A DNA stretch of 64,000 bases from Caloramator quimbayensis (GCF_900167605.1 NZ_FUYH01000005.1:111417-175416); one strand, 5' to 3'; shown: positions 8,970-18,312, counted from the stretch's first letter. The notes: generated by a model not told the origin, from the letters alone. A program made the numbers and translations.

Positions 8970-10200
8970 GATTTTTTAACACCTCAAAGGTCTTTTTTAT
9001 TCTATTAAATAAAATTTCAGGAAGATTTATTCTTTCAATCTCAATACCGGTTGGTAACATCCTGTTTTTAAGCCCCATATATGTTCCGTCAATAAAAATG
9101 CTGCTATAGTGCCATTCGCCTTTAAGCGTCGATAGTATAGAGAGGGCACCAGAGGATAGAGCAGGAGCGATAAAGGGTTTATATCCTGTTTCACGCACGA
9201 ATAAATTAGCTCTTATAGTTTTTTCTGTGAGCTCTTTTGATATATCATCATCATAATCTTTGATGCTGTTTGCAACAATTAATCCTTCGCCGTGGGGGCC
9301 AAAAACCCTTCCTTCGCTTAAATATTGTTTTCCAAATCCAAGTTCCTTTGCAAAATAGGCTGCCCTTGAGTACATAACTCCTAAGCCGTAACCTCTTATT
9401 TGTTCAGGTGCAAGACCATTAAAGTCAAATTCTCCATTTTCATTCATATTGCTCCATATAAAGGCAGTTCTACACAATAAATCAACAGGATCAGAAACTA
9501 CAGCAAATATTCCTTTAAACTTCATATCACGAGCTTTTTTTGCATAGAATTTTATAATTTCGGAATTTTTATTAAACTGAGCCATCCTGACATCTTCGGT
9601 GTTATCATCAATTTTAGGCACTCCAGCAGTAACACAGAAGACAAACATATCGCATTCAAAAATTTCATCAGATTTTATGGATTTTATTTGAGGAAGAAAA
9701 TCAGAAGAATTTGCAGATAATATTTGATTACTTTCATACAGCCATCGCATAACTTTATTGTAATCTATATCAAAAATTCCTATACTATTTATTATATCAG
9801 CTCCTAAGAGTTTAAGACCTGATAAAAGTATTCCTCCTACGTCCCCGAGTCCTGCAATGTTAATATTCCATTTTACGGGCGGTTTATATTTTAAAACATC
9901 TTCCCATGTTATATAATTCAGATTAACACCTATAACCTTTCGGCTTTGTATTTTTTCGCGTAACCAGTCAGGTATAGTAGAGTTAGGATTTATGTTTTGT
10001 TTTATAATCTCTATTCCTTCATTAGACTGAAACAATAAATCTTCAGCGCTTATCGAAAAGGTTCGTTTTGATTGTGAAGGAGGCATAAATGAAGCTGCAT
10101 ATATTTTATCAGAAGACATTACTTCTTTTTCGGATGCTTTTTCAAAATTTAGCTCTTTATCAGAAATAAAGATTTGATTATTATATTTATAAAAATGCAT
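8962..10200 (-). CDS. Divergent lactate/malate dehydrogenase-like protein
   Basis: A 412-residue protein, about 100 longer than ordinary LDH/MDH because of an N-terminal extension of about 110 residues of unknown fold. The Rossmann glycine loop GLGDVGG starts at residue 117. Further on come a DVRMAQFNKNSEIIK helix (arginine at the substrate-loop position), SDPVDLL at 236-242 where the family normally has NPVD, and the presumed catalytic histidine H303 in FGPHGEG. The usual LDxxR segment is replaced by GVMYSRAAYF, so the aspartate that pairs with the histidine seems to be missing. The start has GAGGTGAG overlapping the stop of the upstream giant gene (9-bp gap). Probably a 2-hydroxyacid or related dehydrogenase with altered chemistry. 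Confidence 0.7.
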   Translation of the reverse strand: MHFYKYNNQIFISDKELNFEKASEKEVMSSDKIYAASFMPPSQSKRTFSISAEDLLFQSNEGIEIIKQNINPNSTIPDWLREKIQSRKVIGVNLNYITWEDVLKYKPPVKWNINIAGLGDVGGILLSGLKLLGADIINSIGIFDIDYNKVMRWLYESNQILSANSSDFLPQIKSIKSDEIFECDMFVFCVTAGVPKIDDNTEDVRMAQFNKNSEIIKFYAKKARDMKFKGIFAVVSDPVDLLCRTAFIWSNMNENGEFDFNGLAPEQIRGYGLGVMYSRAAYFAKELGFGKQYLSEGRVFGPHGEGLIVANSIKDYDDDISKELTEKTIRANLFVRETGYKPFIAPALSSGALSILSTLKGEWHYSSIFIDGTYMGLKNRMLPTGIEIERINLPEILFNRIKKTFEVLKNHE

Positions 10201-10209
10201 AACTCACCT

Positions 10210-13200
10210 CTATAATCTGTTTATAATATTTTCCATTCTTTTTAGAAGTTCAAGGTCATTTAAAAGATAATTAGAAGGACTTAAACTTAGGTTATAAATC
10301 ATATTTGTACCATGATCTGGACATCTTGGCGATATAAAAACTTCTCCTAAGGATGATAATGTTAATGTTCTTTCATTTGTTAATTGATATTCCTTTTCTA
10401 TTGCTAATAGAATATCGAGGGAGTTTTCAATGCATGACAATGATAAATTATATATTGATTCTTTGCTTGCCTCCCTAATAAATGCTGGAGAAGTGTATGG
10501 AAGAATCAAGTTTATTGATGGTACAAGGTTTCTCTTTGGGAAAACTCCTCTCCATAAAGTATCGCCTCCAATAAAGGGATATAATGCGCTTTCATTAAAC
10601 CAGTGTCTTAGTTTTGGCAGAAAATATGCACAGTCCACCTCTCTATTTTGAATATCCATAAGCTCTTTACCTCTTCCTGAAAGAATACCTACAATAATTT
10701 TTTTTACTTCTATTTTTTCGCTATTTAAAAGCGGGTCGAGAGCTTTAATTCTATAACCTTTATTTAAAAGATCATCAACGAGTATTACAGGTCTGTTAAA
10801 AGAACGAAGCATTTTTACTTGATTTTCAAGCTGAAGATAGTAGGGATATGCTCCTATAGTAAAACTTTTCATATCCGGTGCAAAAAGTTTTTCAGTATGA
10901 AGAGCTTTAGTTATTGTGTTTGGAACTATATAACGGCTAAGTATATTTCCAAAAGGAACGCACATAAAAGGTCCTAAGCTTTTTGGCTGAGATACTTGAG
11001 TGGGTACACCGTTTTCGGTACATATTTTTTTAACGATGTTTTCATGTAAAATATTTATATCAAAGGATAGAACTAAGTTTCCAGGATAAAGCAAAGATAG
11101 AGATTTTTGAAGCTTTTTTCTTGATTTTAATATTGCCTGTTTGATAGAGTAATTATTTTTAAAAGGGTCTTTAAGCATTGTTTCGGCATCGAGGTTTAAA
11201 GTAATAGGGTTGCTCATGTTTACAGCAAATATAGGCGATATTGATTCATCTGTAAAAATTTTTATAAATCCTTGATTTTCTAATGTATCAAAAAGAGTTT
11301 TTGATACATAAAAATCTAATATATTTTTGAAAACGGCATAGTCATAGTCCTTTGCAAGACAATAGGTTAATGTTTCAGTTAAAATTATCTGCTCAAGATT
11401 TTCATGATTAAAATTTCCCAATACAAATATACCATCTATAAATATGATTCTTCCTGCTGCATTATTTCTGATGTATTCAGTTGCGTAGGGATTTTTAATC
11501 TCATGGAAAAGAGAACTGAATCTTACCCAATGAAAGGCAGAAAATCCTAATATCTTATTGCTTTTAACATCCTTTGCAATAATCAGCCTTGCAGAATCCT
11601 TTAATTTAAAATCCGAAAATCTTTTATAAGCAATTGCAAAATTATTTTCAAATAATTGGCAAAGCATCTTTAAGATTTCATCATTTATGTTTTCAAGAAC
11701 TTCAAATTCAATTGAAACTGTTTTAATTATAGATTTATATTGAGGCTCTCTTTTGTAAAAGCCGTTTTCGTAAATATAGTTTTGTACAAGAGGATCAAGG
11801 AGGCTCGATATATCGCGATTTTCATCTATATTATTTCTAATTTGGGATGAACTTATATCTTCATATTTAGGAGGAAGAGAGAGCCTTATAACATCTCCTT
11901 TAATTTTATTTATTGTATTTAAAAATTTAATATCGCTTTCAGAAGAAACATGCTGATTTTTTCTATCAAAAACTATATGTGAAAGTTCAAAGATAGAATT
12001 TCTAACATCTGGCATTTTATAGCTTGAGGCATTTAATAAAACATCACTTCCTGCAACCAAATAAACCTTTGAAAAGGGAAAACTTAATTTAAGCTTTTCT
12101 ATATCTTCAGGATTTCCTATGTTTATTGGAATATCCTCGGGATATAGAAAAATATTAAGCTCATCAGCAACAGACATATTTGCAATATTTTTTCTTAAAA
12201 GATTCGGCAGAGTCTGCTTAGACCATGAAAATTCATCAATTTGAAGGTATACTTCAAATCCTAAATCTCTTATGGATTTTGCAATTTCTTTATGACTTAA
12301 TGAAAATGGATCAAAAGTACCTGGGAAGAAAGCTACTTTTTGTGGATATATAAGCTCGAAATTTCCCTTTAAAAATACATAGTCTGATATAAATCTATAA
12401 ATATGATTTAAACCGGCTGCATTTGTTAATAATTGAAGCTCATCTCCTAAATCATCGGTTATTAAGGTTAGAACTTTTTTTGCTATAAGTTTAAAAATAT
12501 TAACTTTTTCGTCGTAATTTAAAGAAGAGTTTCCAAATATATCCCTTCCAATAACGCTGAAAGCATATTGCTTAACTTCTATGTTGTAATTTACAAGCCC
12601 ATTTAAAAGTATTCCTAAAAGTTTTATGAGTCTATTATTATATCTAATTTCTGTTTCCCTTGAAAGATCTTTATACTTTGAGTAATTTGCAATAGCTATA
12701 CCTATTGTTTTTAAAAGCAGAGAGCATAGTTCAGGACTCGACTGCTTAATTTTTTCCTGAAGGTCATCTATTAATTCATCAAGTTCAACTGGCTCAAGGT
12801 GAAGTATTATTATCCCGAGATATTTTGGTATATATTCTGTAAACTGATACCCTTCAAGTTCGAGAGCTCTTAAAAGCTCAATTGCAACGTCATTTCTTTG
12901 TTCTGGCTTAAGATAGGGAATTATTTTAATTAAGGATTCACCAGCACGATTTCTTACACATTCAAAAGCGCTTACTTTTAGAATATTGCAAAAGTGAAGA
13001 GCAGTATATAGCCCAATACTTTCATAATTTTTTAATGCATATTTTAGCTGCATTTCAATTTGAACTCTTTTTACAATCCAATTTGTCGCTGTTTTTAAAT
13101 TGCTTAGAAATATATCAGATGTATTAAGTAAATTTTCTTGAAGAAGAGAAATAGGATTTTTAAAAATAAGTTCAATATCAATAAGCTTTGAAAGTTTATA

Positions 13201-15111
13201 GATTAAGTATTTTTCTGAAGGTGCAGAGATTGTATCTATTATTTCACTAATATTATCCTTCATTGATGAAGTAAACTTTTGTCTGCTTTCCAAAGATAAA
13301 TAGGGTATTATATTATAGGAGATTTCAAAGGCTGATAATCTTAAAGAAAGATTGCTGCTTTTTATCATTTTTGCAATATATTCAAAAAGTATATTAAGAT
13401 TTTCATCTTCATCAGATATAGGGATATACTTGGCTGCTTCTAAAAGATAAAGCTGAACATTATCATTCTTATTTATATATTTAGCATAATAGCTTAGAAG
13501 TATTTTTCTGTATCCAAAAGTTTGATTCTGCTTGCAGTTAGAGAAAATTGACATTACTATTGTAATTATGCTGTAACCTATCCATTCTCTATGAAGAGGA
13601 ATAATTTTGTGGCTTGGATTAATTAATATTTCAAGATATTTGTTAAAAAGTTCATAACCAGTTATACTTTCAGATTTAAAAATTGCATCTTCAGGAATTT
13701 CCTTTCTATATTCTTCATCGAAGGTACCTATTAATTTTCCAATCAATTCAGCACACTGTTTTCTAATATCATCTTCAGGGTGAGTAAGTTCATCGTATAA
13801 GAACTTAAGAGTAATTAGTTTTTGCTTTTGAGTAAGATAAGTTGAATATTCTTCAAGGGCAGTAATGTATTTTCTAAGGTTTTTCCAGTTGTCTTGGCTT
13901 CTTGCAAGTTCAAGTATTTTATTCAAAGATGATTCGTCTCTTAGTAAATACATAAGGTTAATATTGTGCTTTATAGATAGATTTTTAAAACTATCTATTA
14001 TTTCTTTTCCATGCATTAAAGAGTAATTATTATTTAAAATTTGTTTGTTATTCTCAATATTTGTAAAATTATTAACGTCAACACCTAAACTTATTATATA
14101 ATCTTCAAAGTCTTTTAACTTTAAATAAACTTTTTTATATCTTTTTATTTTAGCTTCATCGAGGTTATCGAGTTTGTTTAATATTATGTCAAAGGATTCT
14201 TTTAAAGAAAAAATATGCATTTGAGGCTTTTTGCTGTCTTCTGAATAGTTTTTTACACGAAAATCAGCATAAATTAACAGCAATGATTCAATAGGAAGAT
14301 TTTCAAGTTCAAGGTCCCAAGTTGAATGATTAACAGCAATATGACCTATATATTGTATATCATGTTTTTTAAACCACAAATCTGTATAATAATAGTGAAG
14401 ATAGGGTACCCTTTTTGATTCCCATTCTCTGCATCCATATTTTCCTATATCATGTCCTGCCGCACTTCCTGAAACCCTTCCTAAATCTACAGGAAGGTTT
14501 AAATTTATAAGCTGTCTTGCAAGGTTTACGGCAATATAATGAACTCCGCATATATGGTCGAGAGTGTTATATCCTAATATTTCCTGATTTAGCTTCATGG
14601 TTTCATATATGCAGTCATTATTGAAAGCTTTAATAAATTTATTGTATTCAAAAGGATTTTCTAAAAAGCTTATCTCATCACGGGAGAGAAATATAAGAGG
14701 ATACTTGCTTTGCCATGTATTGTCATTAGAATATTTCTGAAATTCAGAAATATTTTTTAGTATTTTTAAATATATTTCACAAACCTTCTTAATTTCGTTT
14801 GAGATTTCTAAGTCAACTACTTTAGGAAATGCCTTTGAAAGGGAATATTGATATATAATTTTAAGCCATTCATCCTCTGAATAATCATAGTTAATTTTAA
14901 AAAACAAATCTTTACACAGTGCAAATGCAGCATGACAGCTGAAATCATTCTTATCAAAAATGTATGCTGTAGTTTTTTTAAATCCTGAGCTTTGAATTAT
15001 TCCTTTTATAGTTTTTTCATTAATAGCTAATTTTTCTATCCATTTTTTGTTTAAGAGTTCTTTTGACAGCTTTTTATTAAATTCAACAGCTTTATCGATT
15101 TGCTTTATCAT
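10210..15111 (-). CDS. Giant multidomain protein: HD domain, helical repeats, NMNAT-like, GNAT-like and PRTase-like domains
   Basis: A 1633-residue protein, first in a tightly packed three-gene operon. Domains read by eye: an HD phosphohydrolase-type region (about 150-320) with DHICGVH and H220-D221 in AGHDIGKYG; a long helical, HEAT-like region (about 380-910); a NadD/cytidylyltransferase-like domain (about 925-1120) with PGTFDPFSLSH at 930-940 and SSSQIR at 1087-1092; a GNAT-like region (about 1125-1300); and a phosphoribosyltransferase-like C-terminal part with VILVDDLLNKGYR around D1446-D1447. The first His of the HxGH motif is Ser. No signal peptide or membrane segment is seen. The start has AGGTGATAA upstream, and a possible promoter on this strand (TAGAAA, 17 bp, TATAAT) lies at 15143-15171. 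The function is unknown; nucleotide or NAD-related processing is only an inference. Confidence 0.8.
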   Translation of the reverse strand: MIKQIDKAVEFNKKLSKELLNKKWIEKLAINEKTIKGIIQSSGFKKTTAYIFDKNDFSCHAAFALCKDLFFKINYDYSEDEWLKIIYQYSLSKAFPKVVDLEISNEIKKVCEIYLKILKNISEFQKYSNDNTWQSKYPLIFLSRDEISFLENPFEYNKFIKAFNNDCIYETMKLNQEILGYNTLDHICGVHYIAVNLARQLINLNLPVDLGRVSGSAAGHDIGKYGCREWESKRVPYLHYYYTDLWFKKHDIQYIGHIAVNHSTWDLELENLPIESLLLIYADFRVKNYSEDSKKPQMHIFSLKESFDIILNKLDNLDEAKIKRYKKVYLKLKDFEDYIISLGVDVNNFTNIENNKQILNNNYSLMHGKEIIDSFKNLSIKHNINLMYLLRDESSLNKILELARSQDNWKNLRKYITALEEYSTYLTQKQKLITLKFLYDELTHPEDDIRKQCAELIGKLIGTFDEEYRKEIPEDAIFKSESITGYELFNKYLEILINPSHKIIPLHREWIGYSIITIVMSIFSNCKQNQTFGYRKILLSYYAKYINKNDNVQLYLLEAAKYIPISDEDENLNILFEYIAKMIKSSNLSLRLSAFEISYNIIPYLSLESRQKFTSSMKDNISEIIDTISAPSEKYLIYKLSKLIDIELIFKNPISLLQENLLNTSDIFLSNLKTATNWIVKRVQIEMQLKYALKNYESIGLYTALHFCNILKVSAFECVRNRAGESLIKIIPYLKPEQRNDVAIELLRALELEGYQFTEYIPKYLGIIILHLEPVELDELIDDLQEKIKQSSPELCSLLLKTIGIAIANYSKYKDLSRETEIRYNNRLIKLLGILLNGLVNYNIEVKQYAFSVIGRDIFGNSSLNYDEKVNIFKLIAKKVLTLITDDLGDELQLLTNAAGLNHIYRFISDYVFLKGNFELIYPQKVAFFPGTFDPFSLSHKEIAKSIRDLGFEVYLQIDEFSWSKQTLPNLLRKNIANMSVADELNIFLYPEDIPINIGNPEDIEKLKLSFPFSKVYLVAGSDVLLNASSYKMPDVRNSIFELSHIVFDRKNQHVSSESDIKFLNTINKIKGDVIRLSLPPKYEDISSSQIRNNIDENRDISSLLDPLVQNYIYENGFYKREPQYKSIIKTVSIEFEVLENINDEILKMLCQLFENNFAIAYKRFSDFKLKDSARLIIAKDVKSNKILGFSAFHWVRFSSLFHEIKNPYATEYIRNNAAGRIIFIDGIFVLGNFNHENLEQIILTETLTYCLAKDYDYAVFKNILDFYVSKTLFDTLENQGFIKIFTDESISPIFAVNMSNPITLNLDAETMLKDPFKNNYSIKQAILKSRKKLQKSLSLLYPGNLVLSFDINILHENIVKKICTENGVPTQVSQPKSLGPFMCVPFGNILSRYIVPNTITKALHTEKLFAPDMKSFTIGAYPYYLQLENQVKMLRSFNRPVILVDDLLNKGYRIKALDPLLNSEKIEVKKIIVGILSGRGKELMDIQNREVDCAYFLPKLRHWFNESALYPFIGGDTLWRGVFPKRNLVPSINLILPYTSPAFIREASKESIYNLSLSCIENSLDILLAIEKEYQLTNERTLTLSSLGEVFISPRCPDHGTNMIYNLSLSPSNYLLNDLELLKRMENIINRL

Positions 15112-15265
15112 TTTATCACCTACACAATAATATATATGAGATATTATATATTTTTTTTCGTTTTGTTTCTATATAAATGCAGTAGAGAATTTTTATAAAA
15201 TTAAAATAGTAATTTATAGAAATAATAAAAATAATGTGGCATAATATTGAGGGGGTGATAATATT

Positions 15266-17047
15266 ATGGATAAAATAATGGAAAGAAAGGACATACCAGA
15301 AAAATTTAAATGGGATATTGACACCATCTATAAGAATAAGGAAGATGTTTTAAAAGAGATTGAATCTATTAGAGAAAAGCTTGAAAAAATTATAATGTTT
15401 AAAGGGAATTTAACTGAAAGTGCGGAGAATCTTTATAATTGTCTTTCATTAACAGATGAAACTGGAATAGTATGTGACAGGGTATATGTATATACTTCAA
15501 TGAAAAGGGATGAGGATAATTCAAATCCTTTAGGACAGGAGCTAAGCGATATAGGAAACAAAATTTATGTAGAATTCAAATCTGCAACATCTTTTATATC
15601 TCCTGAAATCGTAATGGCGGGTTCTGATAAAATAAAGGAACTTATAAACCAATTTCCGAAACTTGAAATTTACAAACACTATATCGATGATATACTAAGA
15701 CAGGAAGAACACTTATTGTCTTCAAATGAAGAAAAAATAGTTATGCAAAGCGGGGAAATGGCTTTTGGGTTTGAAAATATATTTAAAATGTTAAATTTTG
15801 TGGATTTAAAATTCCCTAAAATAAATGACAGCTTAGGCAATGAATATGAACTAACCACTTCAAATTTTATAAAATATCAGCAGTCTAAGGACAGGGTACT
15901 TAGAAAAAATTCCTTCGATGCCTTATATAACAGTTACAAGGGATTTAAAAATACATATGGAGCTCTTTATTCAAGTTCGGTAAAAAAGGATATATTTTAT
16001 TCAAGAATCAGGAGTTTCGAATCCTCACTTGAAGCTTCTTTATTTTCAGATAACGTTCCAAAAAATATTTATCATAATGTGATAGATACGGTTAGTGAAA
16101 ACATTAATCTTCTTGATGAGTATTGCAAAATGAAAAAGCAGCTTTTAAACATCGAAGATTTGCATCTTTATGATTTATATACTCCTAATGTAGAAAACGT
16201 TGATATGGAAGTTGAATTTGATAACGCAAAGGAAATGGTTTTAGAAGGTTTATCCATTCTCGGAGAGGAGTATTCTTTGATTTTAAAAGAGGCCTTTGAG
16301 AATAGATGGATAGATATTTACGAAAATGCAGGCAAATATTCAGGAGCATATTCTTCTGGTTCCCATGATACAAAGCCATACATATTATTAAACTATAAAA
16401 ACAAAATAACCGATGTTTTAACACTTGCCCATGAGCTTGGACATTCTGTACATTCGTATTTATCGAGAAAGAACCAGCCCTATATTTATTCTAATTATAC
16501 AATCTTTTGTGCTGAAGTTGCTTCAACAACAAATGAATGCCTAATGTATCTTTATCTTATGAACAAGTTAAAAGGTGATTATAGGCGATTTATTATAAAC
16601 AGTTTTCTTGAAACTATTAGAACCACATATTATAGACAAACAATGTTTGCAGAATATGAACTTATAGCGCATGACTTTGCAGAAAAAGGAGAGCCATTAA
16701 ATGGTGACAAACTGTGCAGTATTTGGATGAGACTTTATGAAAAATACTATGGCAGGGAATGTATAATAGATGAGGGGATTCAAATGGAATGGGCAAGGAT
16801 ACCTCATTTTTATGATGCCTTTTATGTTTACAAATATGTTACAGGGCTTTCAGCAGGGATAAGCATTGCAAAGAGTATTATTGAAGATAGAAAAAATATA
16901 GAAAGGTATTTAAATTTCCTAAAATCTGGAGGGAGCAAGTATTCTCTTACTCTTTTAAATGATGCAGGTGTAGATATGTTTTCTAAAAAGCCTATTGAAG
17001 ATACAGCTAATATGTTTAAATATCTTCTTGAAGAAATACAAAAATAG
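15266..17047 (+). CDS. pepF: Oligoendopeptidase F (M3B metallopeptidase)
   Basis: Cytoplasmic zinc peptidase that degrades short oligopeptides. The 593-residue protein has the HELGH zinc motif in TLAHELGHSVHSYLS, the third ligand in the FCAEVASTTNE segment about 25 residues later, and the C-terminal substrate-gate region with RIPHFYDAFYVYKYVTG. Length and order are standard for PepF. The ATG at 15266 has a GAGGGGGTG ribosome site. It is divergent from the giant-protein operon across a 154-bp AT-rich gap and ends in its own terminator, so it is monocistronic. Confidence 0.95.
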   Translation: MDKIMERKDIPEKFKWDIDTIYKNKEDVLKEIESIREKLEKIIMFKGNLTESAENLYNCLSLTDETGIVCDRVYVYTSMKRDEDNSNPLGQELSDIGNKIYVEFKSATSFISPEIVMAGSDKIKELINQFPKLEIYKHYIDDILRQEEHLLSSNEEKIVMQSGEMAFGFENIFKMLNFVDLKFPKINDSLGNEYELTTSNFIKYQQSKDRVLRKNSFDALYNSYKGFKNTYGALYSSSVKKDIFYSRIRSFESSLEASLFSDNVPKNIYHNVIDTVSENINLLDEYCKMKKQLLNIEDLHLYDLYTPNVENVDMEVEFDNAKEMVLEGLSILGEEYSLILKEAFENRWIDIYENAGKYSGAYSSGSHDTKPYILLNYKNKITDVLTLAHELGHSVHSYLSRKNQPYIYSNYTIFCAEVASTTNECLMYLYLMNKLKGDYRRFIINSFLETIRTTYYRQTMFAEYELIAHDFAEKGEPLNGDKLCSIWMRLYEKYYGRECIIDEGIQMEWARIPHFYDAFYVYKYVTGLSAGISIAKSIIEDRKNIERYLNFLKSGGSKYSLTLLNDAGVDMFSKKPIEDTANMFKYLLEEIQK

Positions 17048-17078
17048 AGAGGAAGTTCCTCTCTATTTAATTTTATTT
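17043..17078 (+). terminator. Intrinsic terminator after pepF
   Basis: A perfect 11-bp stem AATAGAGAGGA / TCCTCTCTATT with a 3-nt loop is followed by TTAATTTTATTT. It overlaps the pepF stop codon. Confidence 0.85.
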
Positions 17079-17122
17079 GGGAAAATATGTCGAAATTTTT
17101 TTATAAAAAAATTTATTAATAC

Positions 17123-17152
17123 TGTATAGAAAATTTAAGAATGGCAATATTA
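17123..17152 (+). promoter_or_regulatory. Probable forespore (SigF/SigG-type) promoter of the small RNA
   Basis: TGTATA (17123-17128), a 14-bp spacer and GGCAATATTA (17143-17152). This closely matches the SigF pattern known from Bacillus (GYATA, about 14-16 bp, GGnnAnAHTR), including the GG at the start of the -10 element. There is no competing SigA-type -35/-10 pair. The predicted start is at about 17160, immediately before the first stable hairpin of the RNA. Confidence 0.6.
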
Positions 17153-17159
17153 AATAATG

Positions 17160-17256
17160 GAAGCTCAAGGAACCCACCTTGAGGCGGAAACGAAAGTTTC
17201 CATTAACAGAACCCCCCATCCCCCTTAAGGGCCGGTTATCCGGCCCACTTTTGTTT
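17160..17256 (+). ncRNA. Probable sporulation small RNA (CsfG-like), C-rich with three hairpins
   Basis: No protein is plausible here, but the structure is strong: hairpin 1 CTCAAGG / CCTTGAG (17164-17183); hairpin 2 GGAAAC / GTTTCC capped by a GAAA tetraloop (17186-17201); an unpaired C-rich stretch (CCCCCC then CCCCC, 17212-17224) that could pair with GGAGG ribosome sites; and a GC-rich terminator GGGCCGG / CCGGCCC followed by ACTTTTGTTT (17229-17256). Its GC content stands out from the surroundings. CsfG is a forespore-expressed RNA conserved in endospore formers; the promoter type and C-rich single strand suggest that family, but I could not run a covariance search. Confidence 0.65.
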
Positions 17257-17260
17257 ACTA

Positions 17261-17300
17261 ATAAAACTGCAAATATCAATTAATTTAATATTTGCAGTTT
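17261..17300 (-). terminator. Terminator of the VCBS-like gene
   Basis: A 13-bp perfect stem (AAACTGCAAATAT / ATATTTGCAGTTT) with an 11-nt loop, just past the stop of the minus-strand gene. On that strand the arm ends in TTTTATT. It lies back to back with the sRNA terminator. Confidence 0.7.
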
Positions 17301-17306
17301 CTAAAC

Positions 17307-18206
17307 TTACTTTATTTTATCAAGCTGAGTAATTCTGTATTCAGGATTTTTATTATCATATTTCATAAGAGAGAATCTTGCCTTATAAGTTAATGTTTCT
17401 TTTTCACCATTTAAAGAATTTGCTGTTCTTATTACATAAATGCATTCTGAAGGTATATTGTATTTAGTATACTTTGCCTCAATCAGCCGAGCATCGAGAA
17501 ATGAACCCTTAGTAATTTTTGATATTAGTTTATTTTCAATATTTACATTGCAGGTTTCGATTTCTTCCTTTTGAATAAAAGTTATTAATGAGGATAGAGT
17601 ATCCCTTCCTAATGTAAAAGCTGTTGGAACTATTTGTGGCGATAGTTTTCCAGATTTTGCGGCAAGGAATTTAAATTCGATACTGCTATTTTTATTATTT
17701 CCTAAAGCGATTATGTTTGATTTATCCTCAGGAGATTTTATCAATCCAAAAATTGAGTATCTGCCTGATGCAAGCTTTTCAGCCTTTCCATCAATACATC
17801 TGAAAATATGAATTATAGGCCCTTTTTCGTCGGATGATTGCAGAATTATTTCTGAATTCTTATCGCTATTAACGTCTAAAATGGATACCTTCATAGGCCA
17901 GTAGTTTGAATAATATCCTAAGGATTTTATAGTAGAGTCAGGTTCAAGGCTGTACCCATTTCCATCGCTTGATATAACATCAACAACATATTTACCTGTT
18001 TTTTCATCAACATTAACAATAATAGAGTCGTTTTTTCCATCATTATTGACATCTGCATATATTGTATTTTTTGAAGGATTTAGAGTGTTTAAAGTTTGCC
18101 TTGTTTTATAACTTATCAAAAGTACAGCAGCTATTATTAAAATTATTAGTATTATTGCAGCTGATATGAGTTGCTTCTTCTTGAATATATATACTTTTAA
18201 TTTCAT
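17307..18206 (-). CDS. Membrane-anchored VCBS/FG-GAP-like protein
   Basis: A 299-residue protein of unknown function. There is one N-terminal membrane segment (about 13-32, strongly Ile/Leu rich) after a basic start, so the rest is probably outside the cell. Residues about 48-60 (ADVNNDGKNDSII) and 108-120 (LDVNSDKNSEIIL) are calcium-binding FG-GAP/VCBS-type repeats, as seen in beta-propeller surface proteins. The C-terminal third has no recognised motif. It is monocistronic, divergent from the solute-binding lipoprotein gene across 175 bp. Confidence 0.65.
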   Translation of the reverse strand: MKLKVYIFKKKQLISAAIILIILIIAAVLLISYKTRQTLNTLNPSKNTIYADVNNDGKNDSIIVNVDEKTGKYVVDVISSDGNGYSLEPDSTIKSLGYYSNYWPMKVSILDVNSDKNSEIILQSSDEKGPIIHIFRCIDGKAEKLASGRYSIFGLIKSPEDKSNIIALGNNKNSSIEFKFLAAKSGKLSPQIVPTAFTLGRDTLSSLITFIQKEEIETCNVNIENKLISKITKGSFLDARLIEAKYTKYNIPSECIYVIRTANSLNGEKETLTYKARFSLMKYDNKNPEYRITQLDKIK

Positions 18207-18312
18207 TATTTCACCTCCATTAAATTATATGATTGATTATAAAAAAATATTTGTGGAAAAATAAAATTACTTAAATCTGTTAAAAGAAGATACTTAAAAA
18301 ATAAAAATAAAA

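Noticed and set aside
10430..10651. Plus-strand open frame of 73 codons within the giant gene
   Set aside because: It lies wholly in the antisense of a well-supported domain and has no ribosome site or recognisable motif.
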